DNA from: Neurospora intermedia | Lineage: Eukaryota > Ascomycota > Sordariomycetes > Sordariales > Sordariaceae | DNA length: 64,000 nt | Direction of reading: 5' to 3' | Assembly: GCA_037102815.1 (NCBI GenBank) | Contig: BTPP01000003.1 | Location: forward strand, 2,790,001-2,854,000 | Shown: in pieces, positions 59,114 through 64,000 of the stretch | How the letters are laid out: each line of letters opens with the position of its first letter | How positions within the stretch are numbered: position 1 is the stretch's first letter | Program-made: the position numbers and the translations under genes | The notes under the pieces: model-generated | Told to the model about the DNA's origin: nothing | The model's database searches: none | Seen by the model: the letters and a program-made list of their open reading frames with translations, nothing else

Positions 59114-61881
59114 ATGCGCTTCTCTCAACCCCTCAGATCTCAAAGTTTGAGATTATCGTCGATTTTGGCCCAGCCAGCCCGACGTGCATCTGCCTTTCCC
59201 AGGAATAGACTCACCACCACCGCTACAGGCTACGGTAACTCTATTCCTCAGCTGTGCCTGAATCGCAACTTCAGTCTCAGTGTCAGTCTCCGCAGTTCCC
59301 TCACTATGGACGCTCAAGAACTCTCGCAGTACCTGGCGGATGCCCCGCCCTCGGTCGTCAGGCTCGAGGTCGAGAAGCATTTTGACGCCCTGACGGACAA
59401 GCAGAAGCGCTATGCTCACTTCATCAGCAAGTAAGTGCAGGTAGCTCCAATTGCACACTACATGCAGCTTTAATGTGGACTCCTGGGAGTTGGCGTGTTT
59501 ACAAACCCCTTTTTTTTACCCTCTCGGATTCCTATACCCTCCACATCATCACCATCATCACCCGCCGTGTCTCGCTAACACAAGTCTACCTGAACTTAGG
59601 GCTTCCTTTGCTGGTAACCGTATCGTGCTGCGCCAGGTCTCCCCCGAGTCTGAGTCCATCTATGATTTCATCATTGCTCTGCACAAGGCCTCTGGAGGCG
59701 ACTGGAAGGCTCTGGCTGAGAAGGCCGGCGTTGATGAGGCCGGCTTGAACGCCTTCCTCCAGTATGCTGCACAATTCCTCGGCAACAGCGGAAACTATAA
59801 GAGCTTTGGTGACTCCAAGTTTATCCCCCGCTGCGATGAGAATGTCTTTGCTTCCCTGGCTTCCACTTCTCCCGAGGCCGAGAAGCATTACAAGGCCACT
59901 AACGGTGCTATCTTCTCGACTGACAAGCCCGGTCTTCTGCACCTTGGCTTTACGGATCAGGGTCACCTGACCACCTACTACCCCGACTCTCCTGATATCA
60001 CCAAGGATGAGATCGATGCTGTTGCTAAGTGGATGCAGAAAGCCGGCTTGCTTCCTGAAAACACCAGGTTGCGCAAGACCAAGGACGGGATCTTTGAGCT
60101 TCTGATTGCTTCTGCCGTTACTTCCATCCCCAGCGAGGGTGGTGACATTGGCAAGGATTCCGAGTACAAGATCACTGAGGGCCCTCTTGCGGGTAAGACC
60201 ATCAAGTTAGTTTATGGCGACTATGCGGCCGAGATGAAGGCTATTACCGAGTACACCAAGAAGGCGGCCGAGAACGCGGAGAACGAGACTCAACAAAAGA
60301 TGCATACCGCTTATGCCAAGTCTTTCGAGGAGGGCTCTCTTGAAGCCTTCAAGGACTCCCAGAGATACTGGATCCGCGATCAAGGTCCCATGGTTGAGTG
60401 CAACATCGGCTTCATCGAGACCTACCGCGACCCGGCTGGTGTTCGTGGTGAGTGGGAGGGCTTCGCAGCAGTTGTTAACCAGGAAAGGACACGTGCTTTC
60501 GGAGAGCTGGTTAGGTCTGCACCTAGTTTGATTCCTCTGCTGCCGTGGTCCAAGGAGTTCGAGAAGGACAAGTTCCTCTCTCCTGATTTTACCTCTCTTG
60601 AGGTTTTGACCTTCTGCGGTATGTAACACAATGCGAATCGGGGCGTAATGATGAACTGAAGCACTAAACAATCGGAACAGGGTCTGGTATCCCTGCTGGT
60701 ATCAACATGTATGTGTACACGGGAGATTTAAAGCCTCAGAGTGGTACTAACACGGTTGTAGCCCCAACTACGACGATATCAGGCAACAGGAAGGCTTCAA
60801 GAACGTCAGTTTGGGTAAGTTCTGGGATTTGCCTTAATCAGGAGAACCGCGTTGTCTGACCAAATTCCAGGTAACGTCTTGAGCGCCAAGGCTCCTGATG
60901 AAAAGATTCCCTTCATTGCCGATAGTGATCTCGAGGTTTACAAGAAGTATCGTGATGCCGCCTTTGAGGTCCAGGTCGGACTTCATGAGCTTACTGGTAT
61001 GGCAGTATCTGTCCCTTCACCGCTGAGGGTTTGACGACTGACAGAGAGTTAGGTCACGGCTGTGGAAAGCTTCTGCAGGAGACCTCTCCTGGAGAGTACA
61101 ACTTCGACCACACTAACCCACCCATTAGCCCCGTGACCGGCAAGCCCGTGACGACCTGGTACAAGCCCGGTCAGACATGGGGTTCCGTATTCGGTGGCCT
61201 TGCTGGCGCTTACGAAGAATGCCGTGCTGAGCTTGTTGCGATGCACTTGAGCTGCGAATTCCAGGCTCTCAAGATTTTCGGCTTCGGTGACGGAACTGTT
61301 GATATGGATGGCGAGGCTGGTGATGTTCTATATGCATCCTACCTTAGCATGGCACGGGCTGGTCTCACTTCGGTCGAGTTTTGGGATCCCAAGAGCCAGA
61401 AGTGGGGACAGCCTCATTGCCAGGCTCGCTTTGCCATTCTCAAGTCTTTTCTTCAGGCAGAGGATGACTTCTGCAAGCTTGAGTATGAGAAGGAGGATCT
61501 ATCCGACTTGAAGATCAAGCTTGATCGCTCCAAGATTCTGACCAGCGGTAGAAAGGGTAAGTCAGCTCCCGTTGGTGGTGAGATAAAGGACGTTATCGGC
61601 TAACTATTAGCGCAGCTGTGGGAGATTTCCTCCAGAAGATCCACATCTACAAGTCAACCGCTGATGTCGAGAATGGTACCAAGTTTTTCACCGATATGTC
61701 CGGTGTCGGCTTGGAATACTGGGGAACCAAGGTCCGCGATGTCGTCCTTAAGAACAAGCAGCCCAGAAAGGTGTTCGTCCAGGCCAACACTTATCTGGAC
61801 GAGGCTACTGGCAAGGTTAGTCTCAAGCACTACGATGCCACGCCTGAGGGTATCATCCAGAGCTGGGCGGATAGGGAATAG
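59114..61881 (+). CDS. DPP3: Dipeptidyl peptidase III
   Basis: Zinc exopeptidase (family M49) that removes dipeptides from short peptides. Seven exons: 59114-59430, 59600-60618, 60681-60708, 60762-60814, 60871-60996, 61053-61556, 61616-61881. The zinc motif reads HELTGH (511-516, split by an intron after the first base of the Gly codon), with the second motif EECRAE at 569-574. From the upstream ATG the product is 770 residues; from the ATG at 59306 it is 706, close to the usual cytosolic length, and begins MDAQELSQYL. The extra 64 residues contain many Arg and Ser and no acidic residue (MRFSQPLRSQSLRLSSIL...), which looks like a mitochondrial presequence. Leaky scanning could give two isoforms. 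Exons 3 and 4 are very short (28 and 53 nt). Identification is secure, the start is open. Confidence 0.95.
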
Positions 61882-62088
61882 CTGTATGGATTTGCGGATA
61901 AGGTCAAGGCTCTATTGTGATTGAGCAAATGCAACTGGAGCCATTCACGAGACATCCATAACAGATGTAAGCTACCAGCCTTGTACGTCGATTGAAACAC
62001 CATTCGCGAACACATTAAGTCGTATTCCTTGACACGGCTCACTTGACAAGCCTTGACATACAGCTGAAAGAACAAGAAATGCCGCCCT

Positions 62089-63309
62089 TCACGCTACCAA
62101 CCCCTCCTTCTTTCCCCGCTCCTTCGCAACCCATTCCAGAAACAGTGTCACATCCTTGGCTATCTGTCCCGGTACCGCCATGGTCTGCACCCATCCAGGA
62201 AGCGAGCCTCGGGCGTCCGATGCCGTTGCCATGAGCCACTCAATCTGTGCCTGGCTTTCGTTCTCTGTTGTTGGCAACTTCCTGATTCGCTCGACACTGA
62301 CATATGACCCCTTTATGGAATCTTTTCGAAACGGATCCTCTTCCTTGTTGCTGCTTTTCCCCTTGATGGGACTTGCCGCAGTAGTAGTAAAGTTCTCAAT
62401 GTCTGACACCGGAATGCTGATGACCAGAATCTCGTCACAGTCTGCAGCAGCACCTCCAGCTTCCCGAGGGAGCAGCGAACAGGTAACCTGCAACACTGTA
62501 AACACCCGGTCCTTGAGTAATGGCTTAATCCCAATCTTGTGCCTCGCCTCCACCACTTTCATTGTAGGATTTCCGTACCTATCCCCGTGCTCATCATCAA
62601 GTGTTAGACCAGCAACATCGTAGTCCTGCAACACTCTCGTCCCCACAATGCTCGGGGTAAACGCCTCCTCGCACTCGACGTGCTTGTCCTTAAAGCAGGT
62701 GACAAACTCGCCCCAGCTAGCTGACCCGTCCCCGGGGACATTTGAGTCTCGGTGCACGCTGCGCCGACAGGCCCATGTCTCGGGATCATCCGTATTGCTG
62801 GTGGCAAGGCCGGCCGAACGCTCGATGGCGCGCAGCTCGGGTGCAGACAGGGTGCGTTCGTAGAGAGACACTACTGTGTTGCCATTGTCGTCTACCTTTG
62901 ATGACTTTGTTTTCAAAGGTTTCCACTCGCTTCGCGCGGTGCCAGATTCGGTAGTAGGTTGAGGTCTGTTGGAAGGTTTAGGCGCCACGGAATCGATGAA
63001 GGGGACTGACTCCCTCAAGAGGGCCGTCAGAAAAGGAATCAACTCGCGCGGTGAAGTGCCTGGGGGTGGGAGATGAGCGGCTGTTATGCCACGAAGGCGG
63101 AGGAAAGGGGCGCCTAGTTCTGCGGCGGTCACCATGACCAGGTCGGAGCCGGCTAAAGTACGTCCATCGAAACTGGGACTGATCAAGTTGGTGTGTGAAT
63201 CCGGCTCTCGTGAGTTTCTGGCGTCCATTTCTTCGGATGGAACCAATACCTTGGACCGGTAGGCGGGGCCTCCGGTGAAGAAGGGGTAGGGCATGCCTGC
63301 GATCGACAT
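62089..63309 (-). CDS. DUF3074 family protein (START-like)
   Basis: Single exon, 406 residues. The C-terminal half fits the fungal DUF3074 family, predicted to have a START-like lipid-binding fold. Typical features are EWKPLKTK, a central WGEFVTCFKDKHVECEEAF, and the conserved end IEWLMATASDARGSLPGWVQ followed by AVPGQIAKDVTLFLEW. The first 100 residues are variable and include PFLRLRGITAAHLPPPGTSP. The function is unknown; lipid binding is inferred from the fold of the family. It converges on DPP3, with 207 bases between the stop codons. The start ATG is in AATAATGTCG. Confidence 0.85.
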   Translation of the reverse strand: MSIAGMPYPFFTGGPAYRSKVLVPSEEMDARNSREPDSHTNLISPSFDGRTLAGSDLVMVTAAELGAPFLRLRGITAAHLPPPGTSPRELIPFLTALLRESVPFIDSVAPKPSNRPQPTTESGTARSEWKPLKTKSSKVDDNGNTVVSLYERTLSAPELRAIERSAGLATSNTDDPETWACRRSVHRDSNVPGDGSASWGEFVTCFKDKHVECEEAFTPSIVGTRVLQDYDVAGLTLDDEHGDRYGNPTMKVVEARHKIGIKPLLKDRVFTVLQVTCSLLPREAGGAAADCDEILVISIPVSDIENFTTTAASPIKGKSSNKEEDPFRKDSIKGSYVSVERIRKLPTTENESQAQIEWLMATASDARGSLPGWVQTMAVPGQIAKDVTLFLEWVAKERGKKEGLVA

Positions 63310-64000
63310 TATTGCTATCGATGGAGGTTCGTTATGAAAATTGTATGAAGGTGGGTTGGGTGTGATGGGTATAATAAGTTGGTATAATTACAATTTTCCC
63401 TTCCGGACACAATGCGGGGTGGATCGCGACTTATATATGCTTTGTTATTCCCCTAATCTTGGCATGGTTGCCCGTTTGGGTACTGCCGTTTCGTGGTTGG
63501 TACCGGAACGGGAAGCGAGAAGGTTCGGAGCCGTGCCGCAGCGCCGTGGTGGCGGCCCAAGTCCGGGAATAAATCGGCACTCTTGCGCTCTTCTCCAACA
63601 CAATCCTCTGCTCAGCCCGGGACACGTGCCGGGCTTGAACCCACAATTATGTCGAAGGCGTCTATCTGCGTGGCTGTTGCTTGATCACGAACCCGCTGAT
63701 CATTAGCTGTTTCGAGCAATTACTGTTTCCAAGCCACGCTTGCTGTGACAATGTTCCCTTCCTTACAGGTTTAGTTGCGGCAAGCAGTGCCGATACTTAG
63801 GCAGCAGGATAAGTTCGAGTTCACGCCGGTGTGAAACGCTTCGCTTGACTCGTCGACATTGTATGGATATCGTATTGTGCGTACGTAAGAATGACGAGTG
63901 TCCAAAGAATATCTGAGTCTCCAGAGGCTATAGAGAGCCGACCTAACCGATCAAAAAAGGTTGATTGATTTCAATGATAACAATGAATTGGCACATGCGA
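63310..64000. other. Upstream region of the DUF3074 gene to the window edge
   Basis: No supportable gene. Frames up to 121 codons have no motifs. A GGGCTTGAACCC word (63630-63641) resembles a tRNA T-loop on the minus strand but no tRNA fold could be built around it. Confidence 0.5.

Noticed and set aside
58648-59208. 186-codon plus-strand frame overlapping the DPP3 start
   Set aside because: Overlaps the DPP3 5' exon in another frame and has no recognisable domain.
63600-63660. tRNA-like GGGTTCAAGCCC on the minus strand
   Set aside because: No matching acceptor stem, D arm or anticodon arm could be placed around it.
1-64000. CRISPR arrays, bacterial operons, insertion sequences, rRNA genes
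   Set aside because: None seen; gene structure and families are fungal nuclear throughout.

Overview
The window is nuclear DNA from a filamentous ascomycete (Pezizomycotina, most likely Sordariomycetes). Genes are separate and mostly interrupted by short GT-AG introns of about 47-200 nt, often with a CTAAC-type branch site. Fungal-only families are present (DUF3824, DUF3074, an NRG1/CSP-1-type zinc finger protein, eukaryotic-type fungal acetate kinase). Nothing in it looks bacterial or viral. I do not recognise the species.

Layout. 1-9.5 kb: a possible 3' end of a gene, an RS-rich DUF3824 gene, then the splicing factors CLF1 (minus) and PRP31 (plus) in head-to-head orientation. 9.5-22.3 kb: 12.8 kb without a supportable gene, ending at a two-finger C2H2 repressor-like gene (22.3-23.2 kb). 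24.5-26 kb: acetate kinase. 27.4-28.3 kb: a small two-exon gene that has the DNA-binding half of a Tc1/mariner-type transposase joined to a glutamine-rich tail. 30.5-34.1 kb: a long disordered protein with two CxxC/CxxC zinc-ribbon-like modules, whose reading frame is broken by a single in-frame TAG. 35.4-38.1 kb: STT3, the catalytic subunit of oligosaccharyltransferase. 39.3-41.4 kb: divergent ribosomal protein genes RPL35 and RPL6. 42.6-43.4 kb: the Golgi SNARE GOS1. 44.0-48.0 kb: divergent mitochondrial genes ATP10 and branched-chain E2 (DBT), with interstitial telomere repeats between them. 50.5-51.0 kb: a one-TM protein with a PPPY motif. 52.5-53.2 kb: gluconokinase. 53.2-59.1 kb: nothing convincing. 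59.1-63.3 kb: dipeptidyl peptidase III and a DUF3074 gene, convergent.

Most recognised genes are housekeeping genes in mRNA splicing, translation, glycosylation, membrane traffic, mitochondrial assembly and carbon metabolism. Three divergent pairs (CLF1/PRP31, RPL35/RPL6, ATP10/DBT) join genes of the same process or compartment, which would fit shared promoters. The accessory part is the 26-35 kb stretch.

Best candidates for something new are the UAG-interrupted zinc-ribbon gene (readthrough, A-to-I editing, a tiny in-frame intron, or a null allele) and the apparently exapted transposase DNA-binding domain.
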